The notes below the pieces were generated by a model that searched no databases, was not told where the DNA came from, and saw only the letters and a list, made by a program, of their open reading frames with translations. A DNA stretch of 64,000 nt, from contig NZ_JACYFU010000004.1 of the NCBI RefSeq assembly GCF_014837245.1, positions 1 to 64,000 of the forward strand, in the 5' to 3' direction. The position numbers and the translations under genes were made by a program. This stretch comes from Devosia oryzisoli. Its GTDB lineage: Bacteria; Pseudomonadota; Alphaproteobacteria; Rhizobiales; Devosiaceae. Below, piece by piece: positions 14,851 through 24,165 of this stretch (the first letter of the stretch is position 1; the number at the start of each line of letters is the position of its first letter).

Positions 14851-17252
14851 GCCGAGGCGCGAAGCGCGCGCCTGGCTTCCTCCGCCACATCGGGTGCCCG
14901 CGTGGGGACGGTCGAGAGCAGGTAATGCGGCATGTCGCGCGGATCGAGCGGCCGGGCAAAATAGAAACCCTGGAGCTGGTGGCACGCGATCTCGGACAGG
15001 AACGCGGCCTGTTCGGCCGTTTCGACCCCCTCCGCCGTGATCTTGACCTTGAGGATTTTACCCAGCGTCGCAATGGCGCGCAGAATGTCGCGGGCAACGC
15101 TGTCCTTGGCGGACGCTTCCACGAAGGAGCGGTCGATCTTGATCTTGTCGAAGGGAAATTTCAGCAGGTAGCCAAGCGAGGAGTAGCCGGTGCCGAAGTC
15201 GTCCATGGCGATGGTGACGCCAAGCGCCCGCAATTGCTGCAGCTTCTCGACCACGGCCTCGGGCTCCTCGATGAGCAGGCCTTCGGTGATTTCAATCTCG
15301 AGGCGATTGGGCTTCAGCCCCGACTGAGCCAGCGCTGCGTTGACCACCACGCCGATGTCGGACTGGCGGAAGTGCCGGGCCGACAGGTTGACCGCGACCG
15401 TCAGGTGCTCCGGCCATTGGGTAGCGGCGAGGCACGCCTGGTGAATGGTCCAGTCGCCAATGGCAATGATGAGATGGGACTGTTCCGCCAGAGGAATGAA
15501 CTCGGCCGGCGGGATCAGGCCGCGAACGGGATGGTTCCACCGCACCAGCGCCTCAAAGCCGGTAGGGGCTCCGGTTTCCGCATCGACCAGCGGCTGGTAG
15601 TGCAGGACGAGCTGGTCCTTTCCCACCGCCTCGGTCAATTCGTTCTCTAAGAGCCGCCGTTCGCGCGCCTCCGAATCCATGCGGCTTTCGAACATGCGGA
15701 ACACCGACCGGCCATCGGTCTTGGCTCGGTAGAGCGCGAGATCGGCATTGCGCAGGATCTGGTCGGGGCGCGTCCCGTGCAAGGGCGCGATGGCGATGCC
15801 GATGCTGACGCCAACCATCATCTGCCCACCATCGACCTCGACCGGTTGGCAGATGGCCTCGATCAGCCGCGTAGCCACCGCCTGCGCGGCCTCGACGTCA
15901 GCCTCGTCGGGCAGGATGAGCGCGAACTCGTCTCCGCCGAGGCGGGCCACCAGATCCCCCTCCCGCACCGTCTTTTCAATTCTGCGAGCGACTTCGAAGA
16001 GCAGCCGGTCTCCGGCAAGATGGCCGCGGCTGTCGTTGACCAGCTTGAACTGGTCCAGATCCATGTACAGCACCGTAAACGGGCTGCCGTAGCGTTCGAG
16101 CCGGCCCACCGAAAGGGCAAGAAACTCGTTGAACTTCGCGCGGTTGAGCAGCCCCGTCAGCGAGTCGTGGTGCGCCAGCATGGTGATGCGCCGTTCGTCG
16201 CGTTTCTGGACAGTGATGTCCGAGCCTGTCCCGAGATAGCCCAGGTAGCGGCCGGTGTCATCGAAGGCTGGCTTGCCCGTGAGGCGCCACCAGGATTCCT
16301 CGCCCCCGGCCAGGACCTGCAATTCGACATCCTGGAAGGTCTGCCGGGCCAGCACTTCGTGCTCGATCTGGGCGATGACGGGGTCGGCCGGCGGCGTAAT
16401 GCAGCGCAGGAAGTACAGAAAATCCGCCCCGATCAGGTCCTCTTCCGAAAGCCCCGTGACGGCGGTGAAGCCACCCGAAAGCCGGTCGATGGTGCCATCC
16501 AGGTCAATGCCCCAGATCCAGTCGGACGTGGTTTGCTCGAACTCGCGCAGCAGGAGGCCAATAATCTCCTGCTTTTCCTCGACCAGGGTCTCGGACGTGC
16601 GGAGGGCGACAAATGCCGCGGCGTGGTTGAAGGTGATCGTCACCGTAACAAAGGTCAGGCCGGTCAGCATGAGGGAAAGGATCAGCATGTCGCCCGATTG
16701 CCCCAGCCCGGAGAAGCCGCTGAGCATGCCCACGATAAGGGGCACGGTGAACGCGCCCATCGCCTGGGGATAGTTGATAAGGGCCATCATCGAGATGCAC
16801 AGCAAGCCCCCTGCACCGATTATTGCCGCGCCCTGCAGCGCACCGGGCAGTCCGGACGGCAGCAAGGCCAAGGCGCAGGCCCAGCTGGTTCCGGCAAGAA
16901 AGCAGCTGAGCACCATCTGTCCGGCAAGGCTGGGCGCCTGGCCTGGCGATGACCTCAAGACGCGCGTGGCCAGCAGAGACGACCACAACAAGATCAGACT
17001 GGCGGCGCATAGCAGCGCCAGCACTGCCCATGCCCGCGGCCGGCCCCAAACCAGCAGCACCAGCACTGGCGAAAGGATCAGAGAGGTCGCGAGCAGCGCG
17101 GGCACCATGCGCCCGATCGAATCCAGTTGCTGCTTGAGGAGTTTCTCGCGCACGGGCACTGAAAGCCCGTCGGCGCCAATTGCCCGATCGACAAACGCAT
17201 TGGTGGCTGAATGGAGCAGGCGCAGCAGGAGCATAGCGGCACCTTGGCCCAT
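14847..17252 (-). CDS. Membrane PAS-GGDEF-EAL cyclic-di-GMP protein
   Basis: An 801-residue protein: about six N-terminal transmembrane helices (50-210), PAS/PAC domain (about 235-350), GGDEF domain (about 355-520) and EAL domain (about 535-785). The diguanylate cyclase signature GGDEF (439-443) and an RxxD inhibitory site (R430, D433) are intact, as are EAL (567-569), DDFGTGYSSL, KIDRSFV and AEGVET of the phosphodiesterase. It could therefore make and break c-di-GMP. It is divergent from the oxoamine synthase gene and may belong to the same signalling neighbourhood. Confidence 0.9.
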   Translation of the reverse strand: MGQGAAMLLLRLLHSATNAFVDRAIGADGLSVPVREKLLKQQLDSIGRMVPALLATSLILSPVLVLLVWGRPRAWAVLALLCAASLILLWSSLLATRVLRSSPGQAPSLAGQMVLSCFLAGTSWACALALLPSGLPGALQGAAIIGAGGLLCISMMALINYPQAMGAFTVPLIVGMLSGFSGLGQSGDMLILSLMLTGLTFVTVTITFNHAAAFVALRTSETLVEEKQEIIGLLLREFEQTTSDWIWGIDLDGTIDRLSGGFTAVTGLSEEDLIGADFLYFLRCITPPADPVIAQIEHEVLARQTFQDVELQVLAGGEESWWRLTGKPAFDDTGRYLGYLGTGSDITVQKRDERRITMLAHHDSLTGLLNRAKFNEFLALSVGRLERYGSPFTVLYMDLDQFKLVNDSRGHLAGDRLLFEVARRIEKTVREGDLVARLGGDEFALILPDEADVEAAQAVATRLIEAICQPVEVDGGQMMVGVSIGIAIAPLHGTRPDQILRNADLALYRAKTDGRSVFRMFESRMDSEARERRLLENELTEAVGKDQLVLHYQPLVDAETGAPTGFEALVRWNHPVRGLIPPAEFIPLAEQSHLIIAIGDWTIHQACLAATQWPEHLTVAVNLSARHFRQSDIGVVVNAALAQSGLKPNRLEIEITEGLLIEEPEAVVEKLQQLRALGVTIAMDDFGTGYSSLGYLLKFPFDKIKIDRSFVEASAKDSVARDILRAIATLGKILKVKITAEGVETAEQAAFLSEIACHQLQGFYFARPLDPRDMPHYLLSTVPTRAPDVAEEARRALRASA

Positions 17253-17410
17253 GCCACTTAATTTTGCGTGTTTTCTATTGCGCCCAAGCAGAGGATCGGG
17301 GACAGCGGAGGAATGCTGTTGATCGGGGTCACTGAATTACTAAAGATGCACCAAGATTCAGACGGCGGCATGAGCGGCGCCGTATAGTGCTGCCAGTCAA
17401 CAAAAAATCG

Positions 17411-18778
17411 ATGGGACCTCTCGTGGAAAAAACTCTGCCAACCGTGCCGGAAGCCGCCCTTACCGGCAGTTTGCGCGACTACAGAACCCCCGAAGGTCCG
17501 GCGCTGATCGCGCGAACCCGTGAATTTTACGATTGGCAGAACCTGCGCCGCGAGTCGGGGGTATGGCCCTATGCCCGCTCGGCGTCCACCGCTCCCACGG
17601 CGCGCTGCGACGCCCTCAGCGACAGCGGCGAGGGCTTTCGAGGCATCAATTTCGCCAGCCAGGACTATCTCAGCCTCTCGTCCCATCCCGCCATCAAGGC
17701 GGCGGCGATCGAGGCCATCGGCCAGTACGGCGTGCATAGTGCCGGCTCGGCGGCATTGCTGGGCAACACCGCGAACTCACTGAGCCTGGAAAAGGCTCTA
17801 TCCAGTTTCCTTGGTGGCCGCGAAATCGTGCTCTACCCCACGGGCTGGGCGGCGGGCTACGGATCGGTGCAGGGTTTCGTCCGCGCCGACGACCATGTCG
17901 TGATGGACATTCTGGCCCACTCCTGCCTGCAGGAAGGCGCCAAGGCTGCAACGCAGAATGTGCACTACCACGGGCACCTCAACCTTAGCGCGCTCTTGCG
18001 CAAGCTCGAGCGCATCCGTGCCACGGACCAGCAGAACGGCATCCTCGTCGTCACCGAGAGCCTGTTCTCCATGCACTCCGACACGCCCGATTTGGGCGCC
18101 ATGCGGGCGCTGTGTGACCAGTTCAACGCGACTCTGCTGGTCGATTGTGCTCACGACCTGGGATCGATCGGTGAAGACGGCCTTGGCCATCTGGGCCTGC
18201 AGAACATGCTCGACGGCGCGGACATCATCATCGGCAGCTTCTCAAAGACGTTTGCGTCCAACGGCGGTTTCATTGCCGTCAGGGATCGGGCGGCGGCCGA
18301 GTACCTCAAATATTACAGCGCGACCCACACCTTCTCCAACGCGCTCTCCCCCGTCCAGGCGGCCACCGTGCTTGCTGCGCTTGAAATCGTCCGCTCAGAT
18401 GAGGGCCGGGAGCTCCGCCGGAAACTGATGGACAATGTGCTCTACCTGCGCGCCGAGATGAACAAGGCGGGGCTTGAAACGCTGGGGGACCCTTCCCCTA
18501 TTGTCCCGGTGAACCTGGGGCTCGAAGGCGTCGGCCGCTATGCCGCCAGGCGACTTGCTGCCCTGGGCGGCATCGCCAACCTTGTGGAATACCCGGCCGT
18601 GCCGCAGGGCGCAGCAAGGTTCAGGTTCCAGGTGATGGCGTCACACACCCGGGAAGATGTCGAGCAGGTCGTGGATATCTTGAGCCGGGCCATGCGCGAT
18701 GCGGACCTCGAATATCGCCTCGGCCACGAGGGGCGGGACCCGGACCTTCGTCAGCGCTCGCGCGCCGGGGCGCTCTGA
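17411..18778 (+). CDS. Alpha-oxoamine synthase-family PLP enzyme (CqsA/SPT/KBL-like)
   Basis: About 455 residues from ATG 17411 (a GTG at 17387 and a GTG at 17423 are alternatives; none has a strong SD). Fold type I PLP enzyme of the family that condenses an amino acid with an acyl-CoA: N-terminal NFASQDYLSLSSHPAIK, GSFSKTFAS with the PLP lysine (K279), and DILAHSCLQEGA around the cofactor-stacking His. The usual VDEAHS motif is replaced by VDCAHD. No acyl carrier protein, tdh or bio genes are adjacent. It lies beside a response regulator and a hybrid kinase, as in cqs/lqs loci, so an alpha-hydroxyketone-type signal is one hypothesis; a sphingoid-base or aminoketone product is equally open. 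Confidence 0.78.
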   Translation: MGPLVEKTLPTVPEAALTGSLRDYRTPEGPALIARTREFYDWQNLRRESGVWPYARSASTAPTARCDALSDSGEGFRGINFASQDYLSLSSHPAIKAAAIEAIGQYGVHSAGSAALLGNTANSLSLEKALSSFLGGREIVLYPTGWAAGYGSVQGFVRADDHVVMDILAHSCLQEGAKAATQNVHYHGHLNLSALLRKLERIRATDQQNGILVVTESLFSMHSDTPDLGAMRALCDQFNATLLVDCAHDLGSIGEDGLGHLGLQNMLDGADIIIGSFSKTFASNGGFIAVRDRAAAEYLKYYSATHTFSNALSPVQAATVLAALEIVRSDEGRELRRKLMDNVLYLRAEMNKAGLETLGDPSPIVPVNLGLEGVGRYAARRLAALGGIANLVEYPAVPQGAARFRFQVMASHTREDVEQVVDILSRAMRDADLEYRLGHEGRDPDLRQRSRAGAL

Positions 18779-18841
18779 GCCGGGTTAGCATCCCCGCGCC
18801 TGCTGGCGGCTAGCGACGACGCGGCACCTGGCGCCCGACGC

Positions 18842-19234
18842 TCAGCCGCCAATGGCTGCTGGGGGCATCTTGGGCCCCAGCACGGCTTCCATTTTTCCCA
18901 GCAGCCGCGGCAGGTCGACGGGCTTGGTGTCAAAATCGATGCAGCCGGCGGCAAGAGCCTTGGCCCGGTCGCTCTCGAAGGCACTGGCGGTGAGGGCGAT
19001 GACGGGCAAGGCCGCAGTCTCCGGATCGGCGTGGATGCGGCGCGTGGCTTCGCAGCCGTCCATTTCGCCCAGGCCGATATCCATCAGGATCACGTCGGGC
19101 ATCAGGTCTTTGGCCGCCGCGATGCCTGAAGGACCGTCTTCGGCGAACCGGATGGCAAAGCCCCGGCGCTCGAGCCTGCGCCCCAGCACGTCCCGATTGA
19201 TCGCATTGTCTTCGATGATGAGGACCAAGGCCAT
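18842..19234 (-). CDS. Single-domain response regulator (DivK/CheY-like)
   Basis: A 130-residue receiver domain with a complete active site: acidic pair in LIIEDN, phosphoacceptor D52 in ILMDIGLGEMDG, T in ALTAS and Lys in TKPVD. There is no output domain, so it acts by protein contact or as a phosphorelay intermediate. It lies 15 bp downstream of the hybrid histidine kinase gene on the same strand, which makes it the probable partner. Confidence 0.88.
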   Translation of the reverse strand: MALVLIIEDNAINRDVLGRRLERRGFAIRFAEDGPSGIAAAKDLMPDVILMDIGLGEMDGCEATRRIHADPETAALPVIALTASAFESDRAKALAAGCIDFDTKPVDLPRLLGKMEAVLGPKMPPAAIGG

Positions 19235-19249
19235 TGTCGATCGTCCTGA

Positions 19250-21166
19250 CTAACCGGCTGCCGATTTCGCGCGACTGCTGCGAACAGACTGGATCCCCGA
19301 CAAGGCCGCTTTCACCTTGGCTGCGTCGAACGGTTTCATGACGATTCCGTCCGCACCGGCGGCCAGTGCCTTCGAGCGCTCGGACAGAATCGAAATCATG
19401 AAGACGGGAATGTCCGAGGTGATGGGATCGGCCTTGAGGGCCGCCAGGACGTCCCATCCGTCGAAACCCGGCATGAGAATGTCGAGGAAGATGGCATCCG
19501 GCTTGACGGTGCGGGCGATCTGCAGGGCCGATTGCGGGGCATCGGTACAAATGGGCGTGTAGCCGTGCTTAGAGAAAAGCCGCTCGGCAAGTTCGAGAAA
19601 ATTCCTGTCGTCATCCACCACCAACAGGCGGTTCCTGCCCTTGTGCTGGGTGTAGGAATCCGCGTCACTCATGGCCGGAGCGCCGATGGCGTCGGGGCGG
19701 TCTTCCTCAGGCGCGGCAGGGGGATTTCGCGTGGGCTCGCGTGAAACCTGCGGCGCGGGTGACGCGACGGGAGAAGCGCCGGCCGACGGCGCCACGTCTG
19801 CGGGCAGATGGATGGCAAACCGGGCGCCCTTGCCCAGCGCACTTTCGACTTCGATCCGGCCACCCATCAACCGGCACAGGTTTTGGCTGAGCGACAGGCC
19901 CAGTCCGGTGCCCCCGTAGACTGCCGCGATCTTGGAGTTCGCCTGTGAGAAATTGCTGAAAAGGGCGCGCTGTTGCTCGGGCGAAATCCCGATGCCGGTG
20001 TCGGTGACGGCAATCTCCATCCATTCCCAGCCATCGATGCGGCGCCGCGCGACGGACAGGGTGATCTGGCCATTCTGCGTGAACTTGGCCGCGTTTGAGA
20101 GCAGGTTGAAGATCGCCTGTCGCAGCTTGGTCGCGTCCGCCTGTACCGTGCCGAGCGGGCGTTCTGCGTCGACCACGAAGCTGTTGGTGTTCTTGGCCGC
20201 CAGCGGTCGGGCCGTGGCTTCGACGTCACTGATCAGCTTGTCGAGGTCAACCCTCTCGACATGCAGCACCATCTTGCCGGCCTCGATCTTGGAGATGTCG
20301 AGAATGTCGTTGACCATGGCCAGAAGGTGTTTTCCCGCGCCACTGATCTTCTGAAGATCGGCGATCTGCTCGCCGCGTCCATCAAGTTCGGCGTCCTCGA
20401 GCAGAATTTCGGAATAGCCCAGCACGGCATTGAGCGGCGTCCGCAGTTCATGGCTCATCTTGGCCAGGAACTCCGACTTCGCCCCGTTGGCGCGTTCAGC
20501 CTCGTTCTTGGCAACGGTCAGGGCACGAAGGGTGGACTGGTGCCGCTCGATTTCCTGCATCAGCTCGGACTGGCTGTCCACTACCACCGCGTAGTACGCG
20601 GCCATCATGAACACGTAGAGGTTTGCGCCAAGCGCCGAGAGGACCCCGGCGACCACCATGTTCTCGACGGGAATGTGGTTGGGGAACGCCCCGTGCAGAT
20701 ACAGTCCGTAGAGACAGGCGAGGCCGCCAAAGATCGCGCTGAGCACCGTGATGCGCGCCAGCCAGGTCGAGCCGAGATACATGAACCCCAGCAGCGGAAC
20801 GAGGACCAGCCAGACCAGGAAGGGCGAGCTGGCGCCCCCGTAGTGGTAGGCCCCCCAGAGGATGCAGAACACAAGGTTCAGCACCGACGCCATTGCAATG
20901 GGAACATAGGCCCGGGGCAGGAGCTTGAGCAGCCCCAGGAAAGGCCAGAACCCGTAGATCGACGCCGCCAAGATCGGCACATGCGGCATGGGTTGGGGAT
21001 CAGCGATCCACAGCGTCACCGGGATAGGGGTCGCGATCAGCGGCCCGAACAGGTGGCTGATGACGAACATCTGCACGCGCTTTCGCACGTGCAGGTCGCT
21101 CCTCATTTCCTGGGGTGTGAACCAGGCCACCAGATGGTGGAAGGCCCTCAAGGCGTCCATAGGCAA
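19250..21166 (-). CDS. Multi-TM hybrid histidine kinase with C-terminal receiver
   Basis: A 638-residue inner-membrane sensor: about six hydrophobic helices in residues 30-195, coiled linker, HisKA with FLAKMSHELRTPLNAVLG (H239), HATPase_c (NAAKFT, DTGIGI, GGTGLGLSL), a Pro/Ala-rich linker (460-500) and a receiver with D562 in IFLDILMPGFDG and Lys in MKPF. The membrane-embedded input without a periplasmic domain suggests sensing of a small hydrophobic molecule or membrane state, as in CqsS/LqsS-type kinases, though that is inference. Cotranscribed with the response regulator downstream. Confidence 0.88.
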   Translation of the reverse strand: MPMDALRAFHHLVAWFTPQEMRSDLHVRKRVQMFVISHLFGPLIATPIPVTLWIADPQPMPHVPILAASIYGFWPFLGLLKLLPRAYVPIAMASVLNLVFCILWGAYHYGGASSPFLVWLVLVPLLGFMYLGSTWLARITVLSAIFGGLACLYGLYLHGAFPNHIPVENMVVAGVLSALGANLYVFMMAAYYAVVVDSQSELMQEIERHQSTLRALTVAKNEAERANGAKSEFLAKMSHELRTPLNAVLGYSEILLEDAELDGRGEQIADLQKISGAGKHLLAMVNDILDISKIEAGKMVLHVERVDLDKLISDVEATARPLAAKNTNSFVVDAERPLGTVQADATKLRQAIFNLLSNAAKFTQNGQITLSVARRRIDGWEWMEIAVTDTGIGISPEQQRALFSNFSQANSKIAAVYGGTGLGLSLSQNLCRLMGGRIEVESALGKGARFAIHLPADVAPSAGASPVASPAPQVSREPTRNPPAAPEEDRPDAIGAPAMSDADSYTQHKGRNRLLVVDDDRNFLELAERLFSKHGYTPICTDAPQSALQIARTVKPDAIFLDILMPGFDGWDVLAALKADPITSDIPVFMISILSERSKALAAGADGIVMKPFDAAKVKAALSGIQSVRSSRAKSAAG

Positions 21167-21226
21167 TGCTGTCCGGTGCGGGATGACCGGACGATTGTGG
21201 GCCAGCAGGGTTTGAGAAGTCGTAAA

Positions 21227-22447
21227 CTACGGCTTGGCAAGGCCATATGTTGCGTGTTCCAGCGCCGTCATCACGCCCCGCAGTTCCGCCAGTCCCTTCA
21301 TGCGGCCGATGGTGGGGTAGCCCGGTTGCGAGCGGCGGCCCAGGTCATCTAGGATGTCCTGCCCGTGGTCGGGTCGCATCGGGATGACGGCATCGGCACG
21401 ACCTTCCGCCTTCCGTCGGGCCTCCTCGCGCACGATGGCGGCGATCAGGGCCACCATGTCGGTATCGCCGGCCAGATGCTCGGCCTCGTAGAAGGAATCG
21501 CGCAGGGCTTCGCCATCGCGCTTGACGTTGCGGAGGTGGATGAAGTGCACCTTGCTGCCCAGGCGCTCCATCATGCCGGGCAGATCGTTGTCGGGACGGG
21601 CGCCAAGCGATCCCGAGCAGAGCGTGGCACCATTGGCCGGACTGTCCACCGCCTCGAGAATGGTGCGGTAATCAGCTTCGGTCGACATGACCCGCGGCAA
21701 CCCCAGCAGCGAAAACGGAGGGTCATCGGGATGACAGCAAAGGCGCAGGCCCAGATCCTCGGCCACCGGCACCACTTCTTCGAGAAAGTCGATGAAGTGC
21801 TGCCGCAACTGATCGGCATCGATGCTGCCGTATTGGGCAAGATGCTCCCGGACGTCATCGAGGCTGAGGGATTCGGTGGAGCCCGGCAGTCCCATGGTGA
21901 CGTTGCGGGCGAGGCGCTTCTTGTCATCCTCGCTCATCGCCGCAGCACGGCGGGCGGCTTCGTCCACGATGGCGTTGGTGAAGTCGGCTTCGGCGCCGCG
22001 CCGCTGCAGGATATGGATATCGAACGCGGCAAAGTCGTTGATGTCGAACCGCATGCAGGAGCCGCCATTGGGCAGGGTCCATGTCAAATTTGTTCGGGTC
22101 CAGTCCAGCACCGGCATGAAGTTGTAGCAGATGACCTCGATGCCGCTGTCCGCCAGGTTGCGGAGTGACGTCTTGTAGTTGGCGATGTGCTCGCGCCAGT
22201 CGTTCTTCTGCTTCTTGATATCCTCGCTGACGGGCAGGCTCTCGACCACGTCCCAGGTGAGGCCGGAGGGCGTGCCATCACGGCGCGTGCCGATCTCGGA
22301 CTTGCGTTTTTCGATCTCCTCGCGGGTCCAGACGACACCGTTGGGCACGTGGTGCAGCGCACTGACAACCCCCACGGCCCCGACCTGGGTGATGTCATCG
22401 ATGCTGCACAGGTCCTTGGGACCGAACCAACGCCAGGTTTGCCGCAA
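21227..22447 (-). CDS. uxuA: Mannonate dehydratase
   Basis: A 406-residue UxuA: dehydrates D-mannonate to 2-keto-3-deoxygluconate in hexuronate catabolism. The N-terminal MRQTWRWFGP, the ALHHVPNG segment, LCCHPDDPPFSLLGLPR and the C-terminal RPDHGQDILDD with metal-binding His/Asp are characteristic. The start is a TTG at 22445-22447 backed by AGAAGGAG. A TTGTATG half-site in its leader matches the operator ahead of the uronate TRAP operon, suggesting coordinated control. Confidence 0.93.
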   Translation of the reverse strand: MRQTWRWFGPKDLCSIDDITQVGAVGVVSALHHVPNGVVWTREEIEKRKSEIGTRRDGTPSGLTWDVVESLPVSEDIKKQKNDWREHIANYKTSLRNLADSGIEVICYNFMPVLDWTRTNLTWTLPNGGSCMRFDINDFAAFDIHILQRRGAEADFTNAIVDEAARRAAAMSEDDKKRLARNVTMGLPGSTESLSLDDVREHLAQYGSIDADQLRQHFIDFLEEVVPVAEDLGLRLCCHPDDPPFSLLGLPRVMSTEADYRTILEAVDSPANGATLCSGSLGARPDNDLPGMMERLGSKVHFIHLRNVKRDGEALRDSFYEAEHLAGDTDMVALIAAIVREEARRKAEGRADAVIPMRPDHGQDILDDLGRRSQPGYPTIGRMKGLAELRGVMTALEHATYGLAKP

Positions 22448-22462
22448 AGCAGTAGCTCCTTC

Positions 22463-22469
22463 TTGTATG
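22463..22469. promoter_or_regulatory. TTGTATG half-site in the uxuA leader
   Basis: TTGTATG at 22463-22469 is identical to one arm of the inverted repeat at 29831-29855 and lies 16 nt from the uxuA start. It could be a weak or half site for the same GntR regulator. A 7-nt match alone is not conclusive. Confidence 0.3.
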
Positions 22470-22501
22470 GTAGCGTCATTAGACGGTGGGACCGGAGAGG
22501 T

Positions 22502-22849
22502 CTAGGGGTTCGCCACGCTAATCAACGTGTCGGCGTGGCAGGGACCATCGGACGAGCACCAGCAGGCCAGGTTCTTGCCGCCCAGTTCAGCGCGGATCGT
22601 CGCTGGATCGGGTGGGGGACGGTCGATCTCGAGTTGCCCGGCCAGCCAGAGCCTGTGCCGCCGCACGGCCTCGGCACGCGCTGCATCGGCGGGAATGCCC
22701 ATCTCCTCCGCTATCGCGCCGACGGAAAACGGGTTCCCCCACCGACCCGGTCTCGCCACGGACTGCGCCTGCAGTCCATTCGTCGTTTGCGAAAGGGCCT
22801 GCAGGTCAAATCCGGACCGCCTTGAGAGCACGAGACGCACCGGCTTCAT
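22502..22849 (-). CDS. DUF4326 domain protein
   Basis: A 115-residue protein with the DUF4326 marks GRWGNPF in the middle and LACWCSSDGPCHADTL near the end, whose Cys/His residues suggest a metal or nucleotide-binding site. Function is unknown. ATG 22849 overlaps the stop of the upstream TRIC-family gene (ATGA), so the two are translationally coupled; the longer frame to 22891 would run into that gene and is not used. Confidence 0.75.
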   Translation of the reverse strand: MKPVRLVLSRRSGFDLQALSQTTNGLQAQSVARPGRWGNPFSVGAIAEEMGIPADAARAEAVRRHRLWLAGQLEIDRPPPDPATIRAELGGKNLACWCSSDGPCHADTLISVANP

Positions 22850-23463
22850 TTGCGCATCTGCCTGTCGAAGACGAAGCGTGGCATTTCCCATTTAAAGAGC
22901 AGCGCGGCGACGCGAAGGGAAAAGCCTACTGCAGCGGCAATGATCGCTATCAAGTCGGCCTGAATGCCGCCATGGATGCCAAGGAAGTAGATGACGCCGG
23001 TGACCATCGAGACCGTGGCGTAGAGTTCGCCCTGGAAGATCAGCGGAATGTCGTTGCAGAGCACGTCCCGCAGGATGCCGCCCACCGTGCCCGTCACCAT
23101 GCCCGCCACGATGACGATGATCGGGTGCACGCCGGCGTCGATGCCCACATTGCACCCGATGATTGTGAACACCACCAGGCCCAGGGCATCGAGCAGGAGA
23201 AAGGGCCACTTCAGCCGATCCACCAGCCGCGCCAGCGGAATCGTCGCTAGCGCTGCGCCGCACACCAGCAGCAGCAGATAGGGGTTGGCGACCCAGACGA
23301 GCGGGTAATGGTCGAGGAACACATCGCGCATGGTCCCTCCGCCCAGAGCCGTGACGCAGGCAATGAGGCAGACGCCGAACCAGTCCATGTTGCGCCGTCC
23401 GGCAGCCAGCGCGGCTGTCATCGCCTCGGCAGCGATGGCGATGTAGAAGGCGATCAGCAGCAT
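22846..23463 (-). CDS. TRIC/UPF0126-family membrane channel protein (YadS-like)
   Basis: A 205-residue membrane protein with about seven helices and an internal duplication marked by GGGTMRDV and GGILRDV, the two glycine-rich pore segments of the bacterial TRIC (UPF0126) family. Structures of homologues show trimeric cation channels; YadS and YicG-type members have been tied to glycine uptake in some bacteria. Transport substrate here is unknown. Coupled to the DUF4326 gene downstream. Confidence 0.85.
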   Translation of the reverse strand: MLLIAFYIAIAAEAMTAALAAGRRNMDWFGVCLIACVTALGGGTMRDVFLDHYPLVWVANPYLLLLVCGAALATIPLARLVDRLKWPFLLLDALGLVVFTIIGCNVGIDAGVHPIIVIVAGMVTGTVGGILRDVLCNDIPLIFQGELYATVSMVTGVIYFLGIHGGIQADLIAIIAAAVGFSLRVAALLFKWEMPRFVFDRQMRK

Positions 23464-23541
23464 GTCCCATCCGTTGAAATCGGCTTGCAGGCCCGACCAT
23501 AGCGGCAGAACGTGGCGCCGTCGCCATCAGCTGAGACAACC

Positions 23542-24165
23542 ATGCGCCAGCCCACCAGCGTCCGCGCTCTCGAGACCTTCGGCCGGGTTCGGCTGAGCGA
23601 AAGCTTCTTCATGCGCGATTTTCTTTTTTCGGAGATCGCCGCCGTCAACGGCTTTGCCAACATCCCGGATGATCCCGATCTTGCCATCGCGGCCGGACGC
23701 GCGCTCTGCCAAACCCTGCTTGAGCCGCTCCAGGAAAAGTTCGGCCGCGTCGCCGTCAGATCGGCCTACCGCTCGCCGGAAGTCAATGCGTTTGGCAATG
23801 CCAACAAGCTCAACTGCGCCAGCAATGAACGCAACTACGCCGGTCACATCTGGGACCGCCGCGACGCTGAGGGACGGATGGGCGCTACCGCCTGCGTCGT
23901 CGTCACCCGCGCCATCGGCTACTACGACCGCACCGGCGATTGGGAAGCGCTGGCCTGGTGGATCCACGATCACCTGCCCTACCATGCGCTCGAGTTCTTT
24001 CCCCGTTACGCGGCATTCAACATCACCTGGCGGGAGCGGCCGGAGCGGCAGATCTACAGCATGATCCCGCCGCGTCGCGGCTGGCTGACCAAGCCGGGGC
24101 ATCCCAATTGGGCAGGACGACACGACCACGCCTACGCCCCCTTGCTGCAGGAGCTGGCCGGTTAG
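23542..24165 (+). CDS. Hypothetical protein, possible degenerate peptidase M15-like fold
   Basis: About 207 residues from ATG 23542 (GTG 23512 is an alternative). The N-terminal part (FMRDFLFSEIAAVNGF, then RVAVRSAYRSPEVNAFG) resembles the substrate-entry part of M15-type D,D-peptidases and phage endolysins, but the expected SxHxxGxAxD zinc motif is not recognisable; GHIWD and HDHLPYHALEFF are possible remnants. No signal peptide. It is convergent with kdgF, overlapping its stop by 4 bp. The function is left open. Confidence 0.55.
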   Translation: MRQPTSVRALETFGRVRLSESFFMRDFLFSEIAAVNGFANIPDDPDLAIAAGRALCQTLLEPLQEKFGRVAVRSAYRSPEVNAFGNANKLNCASNERNYAGHIWDRRDAEGRMGATACVVVTRAIGYYDRTGDWEALAWWIHDHLPYHALEFFPRYAAFNITWRERPERQIYSMIPPRRGWLTKPGHPNWAGRHDHAYAPLLQELAG

